Part shown: positions 45,348 to 52,816 of the stretch, one piece after another
How the letters are laid out: every line of letters starts with the position of its first letter
Numbering within the stretch: the stretch's first letter is position 1
Assembly (NCBI GenBank): GCA_947066105.1
Contig: CAMSYM010000014.1
Span: 1-63,444, forward strand
DNA from: an uncultured Clostridia bacterium
GTDB lineage: Bacteria; Bacillota; Clostridia; Christensenellales; Pumilibacteraceae
Reading direction: 5' to 3'
DNA length: 63,444 nt
The notes under the pieces: generated by a model
Databases searched by the model: none
The model's input: the letters and a program-made list of their open reading frames with translations, nothing else
Told to the model about the DNA's origin: nothing
Made by a program: the position numbers and the translations under genes

Positions 45348-45391
45348 TTGACAATACTATGTAATACATGGTATTATGTATTCGATAGTAT
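45348..45391 (+). promoter_or_regulatory. Promoter with embedded inverted-repeat PadR-type operator
   Basis: TTGACA (45348-45353), an 18-base spacer and TATTAT (45372-45377) form the promoter. A long inverted repeat covers the spacer and -10: ATACTATGTAATACAT (45354-45369) and ATGTATTCGATAGTAT (45376-45391), 14 of 16 positions matching when folded, with six bases between. ATGT/ACAT half-sites are typical of PadR operators, which suggests autorepression. Confidence 0.82.
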
Positions 45392-45418
45392 CGACGCGGT
45401 ATGCGAAAGGAGTTTGCG

Positions 45419-45466
45419 ATGAAAAGGTATTTCGACAGCGGGGGTGCGGTATGGACTCGCAGTTAA
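45419..45466 (+). CDS. Possible 15-codon upstream ORF overlapping padR start
   Basis: AAAGGAG lies seven bases before an ATG that opens a 15-codon frame (MKRYFDSGGAVWTRS) ending at 45466, 16 bases inside the PadR gene. Its ribosome site is better than that of PadR itself, so translation of the short frame could couple to or limit PadR synthesis. It may equally be chance; the peptide has no recognisable feature. Confidence 0.35.
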   Translation: MKRYFDSGGAVWTRS

Positions 45467-45762
45467 AGAAAGGACTTTTGGAAGTGTGCGTGCTTGTGTC
45501 GCTTAAAAAGGAAGAGAGCTACGGCTACAAGATAATAAGCGATATTTCGCCGTATATCGAAGTGAGCGAAAGCACGCTGTATCCTATACTTAAAAGGTTG
45601 GAATCCACGGGGTGCTTGACTACTCGCACCAAAGAATATAACGGCAGGTTGCGCAAGTACTACATGATCACCGAAGCGGGCAAGCGCAAGATCAAGGAAT
45701 CGATGTTCGATCTTAACGAGTTGCGTCGCGTATACGAATTTATTTATCGGGAAGGGATTTAG
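45451..45762 (+). CDS. PadR-family transcriptional regulator
   Basis: This 103-residue protein begins MDSQLKKGLLEVCVLVSL, the usual start of short PadR regulators, with winged-helix motifs YGYKII, SESTLYPILKRLE and LRKYYMITEAGKRKI. The open frame extends upstream to 45376, but that lies within the promoter -10. The gene leads directly into DUF1700 and DUF4097 genes, the standard PadR-HAAS arrangement in Firmicutes. It probably represses this operon through the repeat at 45354-45391. Confidence 0.92.
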   Translation: MDSQLKKGLLEVCVLVSLKKEESYGYKIISDISPYIEVSESTLYPILKRLESTGCLTTRTKEYNGRLRKYYMITEAGKRKIKESMFDLNELRRVYEFIYREGI

Positions 45763-45764
45763 GT

Positions 45765-46463
45765 ATGACAAAGTACGAATGGGAAAAAGAGCTTAAACGG
45801 AATATCCACCGTTTGCCCGACGACGAAATAGCTCGCGTGCTCGAATATTATAACGAGCTTTTTGAAGATAATATAGAGCGCGGAAAGTCTGAGCGCGAGA
45901 TAGTGAGCGAGTTCGGCAATCCGTCCGACGTGGCGGACAAGATAATGTCCGAATACGACGGCGCGCTCAAAGACGACGAACCGTTCGAAGCGCCTGCGTT
46001 TCGCGGCGGCGACAAACCGAACGAAAAACCGAGCGTCGACGAGCGCAAAGCGGATCCCGTATTTGACGGACATTCCGACAACGTCGAGCGAAAGACGGAG
46101 ATCGTTCAAGCGAAAGGCGGCGGGACCGACAGTCGGTCATGGGCGCTTGTCGCGTTTATCTTGATAAACATTATAACGGGGTTTGCATTGTTTTTTGCGT
46201 TGGGCGCCGTATGGATAGTGCTCGGCTCGCTTGCGGTAGCGGGCGCGGCGTCGACTGCGGCGGGCGTTGCGGCGTTTGTCGTGTCGTTCGGTCCGATATT
46301 CGGCGGAGCGACGGCGGCGGGGCTTGCGCAAATAGGCGTGAGCGTCGCGGCTGTCGGTATAGGGATCATATCGGTGATCGGTGCGGTCTCGCTTATCAAG
46401 CTGTATGCCAAAGCCACTAAAAAAGCTTTTTCGTGGTTGGCAAAAGGAGTGACGCATGAATAA
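45765..46463 (+). CDS. DUF1700 (HAAS-type) membrane protein
   Basis: This 232-residue protein opens with the DUF1700/HAAS helical bundle (residues 1-65: YEWEKELKRNIHRLPDDEIARVLEYYNELFED ... FGNPSDVADKIM). An acidic linker of about 55 residues follows, then a block of Ala/Gly-rich transmembrane helices (about residues 125-215). In Firmicutes this domain is paired with PadR regulators and is thought to relay membrane state to them. It starts two bases after the PadR stop and overlaps the next gene by eight bases. Confidence 0.9.
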   Translation: MTKYEWEKELKRNIHRLPDDEIARVLEYYNELFEDNIERGKSEREIVSEFGNPSDVADKIMSEYDGALKDDEPFEAPAFRGGDKPNEKPSVDERKADPVFDGHSDNVERKTEIVQAKGGGTDSRSWALVAFILINIITGFALFFALGAVWIVLGSLAVAGAASTAAGVAAFVVSFGPIFGGATAAGLAQIGVSVAAVGIGIISVIGAVSLIKLYAKATKKAFSWLAKGVTHE

Positions 46464-47424
46464 GAAATTAAAAATAACGTTGGCGGTGGCGATCAATCTT
46501 GTAGTTATCGGCGTGCTTGTTTTCGTTATAGCAATGTCCGTTCTCGGCTGGGATTTTACCAAGCTCGACAGCACGGAGTATACTGCTAAAAATTATGCCG
46601 TCGGCGATAATGTCGAAGTCAAGCGTGTTGAGCTGAATGTAGATACGTTCCCGATCGATATAGTACGCGGCGACGCGGTAACGCTCGATTATTACGAAGC
46701 GAGCAATTCGGAAGTTACCGTCGCATGCGAAAACGGCGTGCTGAAAGTGCGCGAGAAATATAATTGGTCGCCGTTTGAAACGGGGATGTTCAATATAGGT
46801 CGGAGCAGTCGCAAGTATAAGCTGACGCTTACCGACGGGATAGACGTTGTTAACGTCAAAGGCGTCAACGGCGACTTACAGCTTGACGGCATGACGTTTG
46901 CCGAACTGAATTTCAATTCTACCAACGGCGATCTGCGGCTTGTCGATTGTACGGTGGAAACGCTTACGGTCGATTGCACCAATGCGACCGTATCGCTCAA
47001 AAACAGCGAACTCGGCACGGTGACCGTTGACGGATTGAACGCCGATGCGGAAATGATCGGTTGTACGGGCGGATCGGTAAGTATCGACAGTACCAATCTC
47101 GACGTTGCGGTAATGGGGAGCAGTTTCGGCGACGTCGCGATAGACGGCACTAACAGCGACGTGGTAGTCACCGATGCGGTGATCGATATACTTACGATAG
47201 ACGGCACCAACGGCGGGTATATACTGAAAAATATCACCGTCAACGCCTTGACGTTGCGCGCGACCAATCTCGATGCGCGTATAGAAATAGCGGGCAGGGC
47301 GACCGATTATACCGTAAACACGCACGGGCGCGATTTGCCTGCAAACAGAGTGGGCGTTACGGATAAGCTGATAGAACTGTCCGGTACTAACAACGACGTT
47401 GTATTGCTATTCTCGGAAAATTAG
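46456..47424 (+). CDS. DUF4097-type beta-helix protein with N-terminal anchor
   Basis: This 322-residue protein has an N-terminal membrane helix (about residues 8-29) and then repetitive beta structure (VNVKGVNGDLQLDGMTF, NSTNGDLRLVDCTV, DCTNATVSLKNSEL, DGLNADAEMIGCTG, DSTNLDVAVMGSSF, DGTNSDVVVTDAVI, DGTNGGYILKNITV). The spacing of about 20 residues is typical of the DUF4097 putative adhesin beta-helix. It should face outside. It completes the PadR-DUF1700-DUF4097 operon, likely an envelope-state response module. Confidence 0.88.
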   Translation: MNKKLKITLAVAINLVVIGVLVFVIAMSVLGWDFTKLDSTEYTAKNYAVGDNVEVKRVELNVDTFPIDIVRGDAVTLDYYEASNSEVTVACENGVLKVREKYNWSPFETGMFNIGRSSRKYKLTLTDGIDVVNVKGVNGDLQLDGMTFAELNFNSTNGDLRLVDCTVETLTVDCTNATVSLKNSELGTVTVDGLNADAEMIGCTGGSVSIDSTNLDVAVMGSSFGDVAIDGTNSDVVVTDAVIDILTIDGTNGGYILKNITVNALTLRATNLDARIEIAGRATDYTVNTHGRDLPANRVGVTDKLIELSGTNNDVVLLFSEN

Positions 47425-47438
47425 CATAGAGTTGATCG

Positions 47439-47490
47439 AATGACAAAAGCCGCCCCCGCAACGATCGTTGCGGGGGCGGCTTTTGTCATT
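47439..47490. terminator. Perfect 52-base palindromic terminator
   Basis: A completely self-complementary stretch is centred between 47464 and 47465. Its core is GCCGCCCCCGCAACGA and its mirror, flanked by AAAA and TTTT. It lies between the convergent DUF4097 and flotillin genes and can terminate both. Confidence 0.95.
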
Positions 47491-47517
47491 ACGTATAGAT
47501 ATGTCCGTGAAAACAAA

Positions 47518-48966
47518 TTATTTCTTTGTCTTTTTGGGCTCGGTCGCGGTCGGCGTTTTGTCCGCTTTGTCTGCGTCCGTCGTAGCGGGTGCGCCGAGAT
47601 AAGCGGGGAGTTGCATACCGTTCATTTGGAACAGTTCGTTGAGCGGGGGAACCGCGCCGAGCATGCCCGAAAGGAAGTTCGCCGTCGTCGGCTTTCCGTT
47701 CTGCATGCTGTCCCAAACGGTGACTTTGTCGATTTTGAGATTTTTGATAGCTTCGACCTGTTTCGCTACGAGATCTTCGAGCTTGTCGGCTACGAGAAGT
47801 TTGACTGCGTCGTCGCTGCTTCCGCCCGCCGCTTGTATGATCTTTCCGAAGCCTTCCGCCTGTTTGGAGAGTATTTCCAACTGACCGTTTGCTTGCGCAA
47901 CGAATTTGGCGTACGCAGCGTCCGCTTCGCCCTTGGCGCGGCGGCGTATGCGCTCGGCTTCGGCTTCCGCTTCGATCTCCGCTTTTTGCTTTTGGATCTC
48001 GGCGTTTACGAGAACGTCCGCTTCGAGCGTTGCGCGCTCGCGTTTCGCACGCTCTATTTCGGCTTGCTGTTCGGCTTTATAGGCTTCCTCGTTGGCTTTG
48101 GCTTGCGCTATGAATTCCGCGCTTTGCGCTATGCGGTTTGCTTCGGCTTGCGCTTCGCGCAGGCGGGCGTTGGACTGGCTGACGAGTACTTTGGACGTGT
48201 TTTCGCCGTCGATCGCTTCGGAGTTCGCCGCGGCGACCTGGATGCGCTCGTCCTTGTGCGCGTTCGCTTCGCCGATAGAGCCGTCGCGGTTCTTTTCCGC
48301 AACCGATTTTTTGGCGTCGTTGATGACCTTTGCCGCCGCTTCTTTACCGAGCGCTTCGATATAGCCCGACTCGTCGTTGATATCGGTGACGTTGACGTTG
48401 ATAAGCCGCAAGCCTATCTTTTTAAGCTCGCCCTCGACGTTGATGGAAACCGCTTCCAAAAACTTATCGCGGTCGGTGTTTATTTCTTCGATGTTCATCG
48501 TGGCGATGATCAGTCGGAGCTGACCGAGTATTATATCTTCCGCGAGCCGCTGTATTTCGTTGAGTGGGAGAGAGCGCAAACGCTCGGCGGCGTTTTGCAT
48601 AACGCCCGGCTCGGTCGAAATGCCGACCGTAAAGCGCGACGGCACGTCGACGCGGATGTTTTGGCGCGACAGCGCGTTTTTAAGATCGATCGAGATCGAG
48701 ATCGGCGTCAGGTCGAGAAAGCTGTACGACTGCACGAACGGCACGATGAACGCCGCGCCGCCGTGTATGCACTTTGCCGAACGCGCCGTGCCGTCGGCGG
48801 CTTTGCCGACTTTACCGTAAATTACCATTACTTTATCGGACGGGCATTTTTTGTACCGCGTCGCGAGCAAAGCTATCGCGATTATCGCGAGTATGACGAC
48901 TACGATCACAACGGCTACTATGCCGCCGATCGCACCGCCGGAGAGAGATGAGAGTGACACTTGCAT
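47518..48966 (-). CDS. floT: Flotillin-like SPFH protein
   Basis: This 482-residue protein has one N-terminal membrane helix (about residues 12-36), an SPFH domain (about 40-230, with CIHGGAAFIVPFVQSYSFLDL and RFTVGISTEPGVMQNAAERL), and a long Ala/Glu/Lys coiled-coil flotillin region (about 235-390). A C-terminal stretch of about 90 residues ends with a Lys/Thr-rich tail. AAGGAG precedes the ATG. Flotillins scaffold membrane microdomains; the partner NfeD-type gene lies just upstream on the same strand, as in Bacillus yuaF-yuaG. The symbol follows that homology. Confidence 0.92.
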   Translation of the reverse strand: MQVSLSSLSGGAIGGIVAVVIVVVILAIIAIALLATRYKKCPSDKVMVIYGKVGKAADGTARSAKCIHGGAAFIVPFVQSYSFLDLTPISISIDLKNALSRQNIRVDVPSRFTVGISTEPGVMQNAAERLRSLPLNEIQRLAEDIILGQLRLIIATMNIEEINTDRDKFLEAVSINVEGELKKIGLRLINVNVTDINDESGYIEALGKEAAAKVINDAKKSVAEKNRDGSIGEANAHKDERIQVAAANSEAIDGENTSKVLVSQSNARLREAQAEANRIAQSAEFIAQAKANEEAYKAEQQAEIERAKRERATLEADVLVNAEIQKQKAEIEAEAEAERIRRRAKGEADAAYAKFVAQANGQLEILSKQAEGFGKIIQAAGGSSDDAVKLLVADKLEDLVAKQVEAIKNLKIDKVTVWDSMQNGKPTTANFLSGMLGAVPPLNELFQMNGMQLPAYLGAPATTDADKADKTPTATEPKKTKK

Positions 48967-48999
48967 TATTTTTGCTCCTTTTGGTTTAGTTTGCGTATT

Positions 49000-49710
49000 T
49001 TATTCCGTTTCGATCGTTATTGACGGTTTTTTGTATTTTTCCACGATCAAAACGTTTGCGCCGTCGTAGCCCACGACCTTTATTTCGGACGCGGTAGGGA
49101 GAGCGGTACTGCCGTTTGTTATTGCGTCGTACTCGGCGTACCGTTCTTGAATAAGGATATTTACTTTGCCTTTGCCTGTGCGTTCGGGCGGAACGGTAAG
49201 ATATACGGTGCCTGTTTTTCCGATCGCGTTGTTGGGATCGATATTGCCGTCGCCCTGCATTTTTTCCATACCGAGCAACGCCGCCGCCATCGCGCATGCC
49301 GCCGCGAACCCGCTCGCGACCGCGATGACAACAGCCCAATACCAGTCGAGCATGTAGCACATGGTGTAGCACATCCAGCCGCCGACTGCGAAAAACGCTA
49401 TGATCGAGCGCAAGCTCAACAATCTGAGTCCGAACGCGCGTCCGCCGCCCGGTTGGACGCCGTCGGAAATATCGCCGTCGGTCGATGCGTCGACATCGAA
49501 TCCGCCGCCGTCGAGCGCGCCCGTATCGGAAATATCAACGTCCGAGATGTCGCCGCTCGGTAATTGCGCGTCGGTCAGTCCGCCGCCTACTTCCGCATCG
49601 GTCGATCCGCCTATTAGCAACATTATAAGCTGCAATACAAGCACGAACGACGCCGCGCAGGCTATGATGAATGCCGTTTGTTGCAAAGCGGACATCGAAT
49701 TCCACCACAT
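49000..49710 (-). CDS. NfeD-like membrane protein, partner of flotillin
   Basis: This 236-residue protein has a first transmembrane helix at about residues 10-32, an acidic Asp/Gly-rich loop of about 55 residues (repeated D(I/V)SD-type steps), two or three further helices (about 90-145), and a C-terminal NfeD OB-fold domain (about 160-236: GKTGTVYLTVPPERTGKGKVNI). The ATG at 49710 has AGGAGG six bases upstream; the open frame continues to 49758 but that is inside the promoter. The 33-base gap to flotillin implies an operon. The long acidic extracellular loop is larger than in Bacillus YuaF. Confidence 0.88.
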   Translation of the reverse strand: MWWNSMSALQQTAFIIACAASFVLVLQLIMLLIGGSTDAEVGGGLTDAQLPSGDISDVDISDTGALDGGGFDVDASTDGDISDGVQPGGGRAFGLRLLSLRSIIAFFAVGGWMCYTMCYMLDWYWAVVIAVASGFAAACAMAAALLGMEKMQGDGNIDPNNAIGKTGTVYLTVPPERTGKGKVNILIQERYAEYDAITNGSTALPTASEIKVVGYDGANVLIVEKYKKPSITIETE

Positions 49711-49729
49711 AGAATGCCTCCTAAAATAC

Positions 49730-49758
49730 AGTATAGCAAATCGAGTACCGTTTGTCAA
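49730..49758 (-). promoter_or_regulatory. SigA-type promoter for nfeD-flotillin
   Basis: On the minus strand TTGACA (49758-49753), 17 bases and TATACT (49735-49730) predict a start near 49723, just before the AGGAGG at 49722-49717. The leader is therefore about 13 bases, the shortest with a Shine-Dalgarno site in this window. Confidence 0.85.
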
Positions 49759-49830
49759 TACTCGAATCGATTATATACCCGCAAAATAACACATACATTA
49801 CAACAAGATTAAAATTGCATTAAATCGAAA

Positions 49831-49865
49831 TTGACAAATCCATACGAATGTCGTATAATCGTAGC
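49831..49865 (+). promoter_or_regulatory. Consensus SigA promoter giving an apparent leaderless mRNA
   Basis: TTGACA (49831-49836), a 17-base spacer and TATAAT (49854-49859) are followed by six bases and ATG at 49866. Transcription should begin at the ATG. No Shine-Dalgarno sequence occurs before this or the next in-frame ATG (49902). Confidence 0.85.
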
Positions 49866-51125
49866 ATGCAAGCAAGCGTAGCCAAAACAGTGCAAAAGCC
49901 GATGCAAAGCTTATGCAAATACGGAAAATGCCGACGCGCTCGTACTAAAAACGTTGCCTGCGTCAAACGCGCCCTGCCGATCGTTCCGTTTATTCTCGGC
50001 GCGATCGTTTGCGCGCTTGCGATCCCGATCGCGGTCATGCTTGCCGTGCGCACCGATCCCGTTATCGCCGAGCGGTGGACTCGCACCATACAAGCGGGGT
50101 GGGAGCGCGCGATAGGCACGCTTACTTCGTGGTTGCCGTTTTCCGTAATGGAGCTGTTTATCGTTGCGGGCGTGATCGCGGGCGTTTTTATTATCGTGCG
50201 ATTGTTCGTCGACCTGAGTACGGCGCGGTTCGGACGGGTGGTCACAGGCGCGCTTTCCGTGTGCGTCGGCGCGGCGTATATATTTAATATATATGTGCTG
50301 TCCATGGGTTTCGGGTATTACCGCGGCGTTATGCCGATACCGCAAAGCGGGAAAAAATACGACGAGCAACAGGCTGTTGCGGCTATCGAATATTTTCTCG
50401 ACGATTATACAACGCTCGCAAACGGATTGGAACGCGATGCCGACGGCTATGTCGTTTGCCCGTATACGTTTGCCGAGCTTGCCGAATTGATGAAAGCCGA
50501 GTACGCGCGGTTGGACGATCCGTATTTCGCCGCGTATACGCCCACGGCAAAGCCTATCGCCAACAGTTGGTTTTTATCCGACATGTTGATAACGGGCATA
50601 ACGTTTTTACCGTTCGGCGAAGCCTGCGTCAATACCGTCGCGCCGCCGACCACCGTCACGGTGACCATGGCGCACGAGCTTGCGCACGCAAAGGGCGTAC
50701 AGCGCGAAGGTGACGCCAACCTGTTGGCTTGGTATCTGCTTGTTTCGTCCGATAACGATTACTTGCGGTATTGCGGGTATTACGGCGCGTTCGACAATCT
50801 GTTGACGGCGGTATTGCTGTTCGACGACCGCGACGAATATAACAGACTGGCAAAGCTCGTCAGTCCGCGCGTTTTCGACGAGCGCACGTCCGCGCGCAAG
50901 TATTGGAACGCTCAGCCCGACGTGATAGGGAATATCGCGGAATTTTTCAATAATATTTATCTCAAACTCAACGGCGCGCTCAACGGTACAGGCAGTTACG
51001 GCGACGGAAATTTCAGCGACGTGATAATCGATACCGATCCCGACACGGGCGACGTCGTTCGCGAAGTAGTTTATTCCAAAACGCAAATGATGTTTTTCGC
51101 CCTGTACGAGCAAAAAACATCGTAA
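49866..51125 (+). CDS. DUF3810 membrane protein with HExxH motif
   Basis: This 419-residue protein has three N-terminal transmembrane helices (about residues 35-58, 88-112 and 122-145) and a long region predicted outside. HELAH at residues 270-274, followed by a conserved EGDANLLAW, is the zinc-metallopeptidase-like signature of DUF3810. Its substrate is unknown. The open frame has an earlier ATG at 49848, but that lies upstream of the -10 box, so 49866 is chosen; a Cys/Lys/Arg-rich N-terminus precedes the first helix. Its promoter is divergent from that of nfeD-flotillin, about 70 bases away. Confidence 0.88.
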   Translation: MQASVAKTVQKPMQSLCKYGKCRRARTKNVACVKRALPIVPFILGAIVCALAIPIAVMLAVRTDPVIAERWTRTIQAGWERAIGTLTSWLPFSVMELFIVAGVIAGVFIIVRLFVDLSTARFGRVVTGALSVCVGAAYIFNIYVLSMGFGYYRGVMPIPQSGKKYDEQQAVAAIEYFLDDYTTLANGLERDADGYVVCPYTFAELAELMKAEYARLDDPYFAAYTPTAKPIANSWFLSDMLITGITFLPFGEACVNTVAPPTTVTVTMAHELAHAKGVQREGDANLLAWYLLVSSDNDYLRYCGYYGAFDNLLTAVLLFDDRDEYNRLAKLVSPRVFDERTSARKYWNAQPDVIGNIAEFFNNIYLKLNGALNGTGSYGDGNFSDVIIDTDPDTGDVVREVVYSKTQMMFFALYEQKTS

Positions 51126-51699
51126 TTGATAATGCGTAATTTCGGTCGATTGATAAAACCGAATGATTAAATAAAAAACTTTACGTTCTGCGGCGGATCG
51201 CCTTGATTTCTCGACTGCGCTCGAAATGATGGGTGGTTAGTTGTAGGGTTCATTTCTAAAACGTGTTATTATTTGTCATTCCGAACAAGCGTAGCGCAGT
51301 GAAGGATCTATACCTATTTAAATAATGATGAGATTTCTCGCTACGCTCGAAATAAGGCTACGCCTTGCTACGTAGGACAAAAGAATGAGCAGTTGAGATT
51401 CTTCGGTGGGCAAAAAACGCTCAGAATAGCTTGCGTCTGCTACGTAGGACAAAAGAGTACGACTGTCATCTCGACCGAATGAATGAGAGTAGCTAAACCA
51501 CTCGTCTCATCATCTCGACCGAACGAGCGTCAGCGAGTGTAGTGGAGAGATCTAGGAGTTAGCCGTACTAATACTCAATCGACCATAATTCCTAATTCCG
51601 AATTCTCTCTCACCCCGCAAATGATGAGATCCTTCGCTTCGCTCGGAATGACAAGTAAGTACTTCCGAACTCCGCATTCCTAATTCCGAATTCACAATG
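51126..51699. repeat. Intergenic dispersed-repeat cluster
   Basis: No gene is seen in this 574-base gap. It is a patchwork of short GC-clamped units: GGCGGATCGCCTTGATTT... at 51189-51233 (recurring inverted at 63391-63444), a 19-base direct repeat TGCTACGTAGGACAAAAGA at 51366-51384 and 51438-51456, several 'TCTCG...CGAAAT' and 'CATCTCGACCGA...GGAGAGATC' units, and CCGAATTC/CCGCATTCC stretches. Many units are quasi-palindromes and could fold as hairpins. The cluster separates convergent genes. Confidence 0.85.
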
Positions 51700-51939
51700 T
51701 TACAGAAGTACTTTCGGGTCGTATTCGGGTTTTTTATAAATCGATCCGCTCGGTTTGTCGGCGATCTCGGTTTTAAAAACGTCTTGCCATTCTTGCGCGT
51801 CGAAGTCTTCGATCGTGCAGGTTATCCAATGCTTATCCGCGCCGAGATCGCGCGACAGCACTTCGACAAGATCTTTCGCGAGCTTTTCTTTTTGCGCTTG
51901 CGTTCTGCCTTCCAGCATTTTTACGGAGATGTGCGGCAT
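51700..51939 (-). CDS. 4-oxalocrotonate tautomerase family protein
   Basis: This 79-residue protein begins MPHISVKMLEGRTQAQKEKL; after Met removal Pro1 would be the catalytic base of the tautomerase superfamily. The usual small beta-alpha-beta fold is evident, but the protein is longer than the classic 62-residue 4-OT. GGGAG precedes the ATG at 51939; the frame is open to 52086, but that extension overlaps the ECF gene and is not family-like. It overlaps the ECF transporter gene by 19 bases, implying coupling. The substrate is unknown. Confidence 0.9.
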   Translation of the reverse strand: MPHISVKMLEGRTQAQKEKLAKDLVEVLSRDLGADKHWITCTIEDFDAQEWQDVFKTEIADKPSGSIYKKPEYDPKVLL

Positions 51940-52574
51940 GGTATATTCTCCCGATTTTTTATTTTTCGCTTTATCGGCGGCAACAGTTTCAGCCGCGACA
52001 AAAGCGGGATCATGGCAACGGTGACCGCAACGTTGATAAGCGCAACGACGGGCTGTAACGCGCGGAACGCCGCGAAGTATTGCCAAAAGGTGAGCGTTTC
52101 GTAATATTTATTCGAGTAGTACAGCGCGAGCGAGTTGGCAATGCACGTACATAAAAGAGTGCAGGCAAGCCCCGCCGCTATAAACTTGACCGCGTGATTT
52201 TTTATCGGAAAGTAGCGGAACACGAGCGCCGCCGTTATTCCGTACAGCAGGTTGCCGATTATAAGATAGGGGTTCATCGGACCGACGGGGATTATTATCG
52301 CGCCGAGAACGTCCGAAACAAAGCATACCGCCGCGCCGCCGAACGCGCCGAGAACGGCGGCGGCGATAAGCCAAACGGTATAGATAAGAGTTATCCTAAA
52401 ACTCGGCGTGAGCGTGAGAAACTGACCGATAAATTTCATTACGATTGCGAGAGCGGCAAAAACCGCCGTATAGGTCAGCCATTTGGTTGTGCCGAATGTG
52501 AGTTTTTGCGAGCGGACCGTACGAGCATTCGTATTTCTTTTGTCCGGAGTCGCAATTTCCTGTTGATTGTCCAT
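51921..52574 (-). CDS. ECF transporter S component (folate-type-like)
   Basis: This 217-residue protein has five or six transmembrane helices. The motif run FRITLIYTVWLIAAAVLGAFGGAAVCFVSDVLGAIIIPVGPMNPYLIIGNLLYGI resembles FolT-like substrate-binding subunits of energy-coupling-factor vitamin transporters; only 20 or fewer residues of any part should be taken as diagnostic (for example GPMNPYLIIGNLLYG). Shared ECF A and T subunits are not in this window. The ATG at 52574 is chosen; a TTG one codon earlier is an alternative, both behind AAAGGAG. A long structured leader precedes it. The cytosolic N-terminus is about 30 residues, longer than usual. Confidence 0.85.
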   Translation of the reverse strand: MDNQQEIATPDKRNTNARTVRSQKLTFGTTKWLTYTAVFAALAIVMKFIGQFLTLTPSFRITLIYTVWLIAAAVLGAFGGAAVCFVSDVLGAIIIPVGPMNPYLIIGNLLYGITAALVFRYFPIKNHAVKFIAAGLACTLLCTCIANSLALYYSNKYYETLTFWQYFAAFRALQPVVALINVAVTVAMIPLLSRLKLLPPIKRKIKNRENIPCRTSP

Positions 52575-52614
52575 CAATGTCGGGCTTCTCCTTTTTATTA
52601 CGGGACTCCGATAA

Positions 52615-52750
52615 GCTTACGCGCAAATCTTACTGTAAAATTTCGCACTAAATTCGTTGCTTGCCCTTGACGTAGCGCCGCTACGACTGCGGGCAACGCG
52701 CCTTTTTATTGCGAAATTTTCCTAAGTAATCTTTGTGCGCCGCTTACGCG
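52615..52750. repeat. Long imperfect inverted repeat between 9-base direct repeats
   Basis: GCTTACGCG occurs at 52615-52623 and 52742-52750. Between them lies an imperfect inverted repeat of about 120 bases (52621-52740) centred on CGTAGCG-C-CGCTACG at 52671-52685; other paired blocks include AAAATTTCGCA with TGCGAAATTTT. It could be a small non-autonomous mobile element or a structured 5' leader, because it lies between the predicted promoter at 52772-52800 and the ECF gene. Confidence 0.75.
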
Positions 52751-52771
52751 TCGTCCCTTACTTGTGTGTTA

Positions 52772-52800
52772 AGTATAGCATAAACGAATAAGCAAGTAAA
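52772..52800 (-). promoter_or_regulatory. Probable promoter for the ECF-tautomerase pair
   Basis: On the minus strand TTTACT (52800-52795), 17 bases and TATACT (52777-52772) predict a start near 52765. The resulting leader of about 190 bases contains the whole hairpin element. Confidence 0.6.
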
Positions 52801-52816
52801 GCAAAATAAGATACGG

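Noticed and set aside
47440-48951. 503-residue plus-strand frame opposite flotillin
   Set aside because: Antisense shadow beginning in the terminator palindrome; Arg/Phe/Val-rich with no domain.
51126-51699. CRISPR array in the repeat cluster
   Set aside because: Repeats are short, irregularly spaced and of several types, without regular spacers or cas genes.
52600-52770. Tetrahydrofolate riboswitch before the ECF gene
   Set aside because: The region folds as one long hairpin; I could not match the conserved riboswitch elements.
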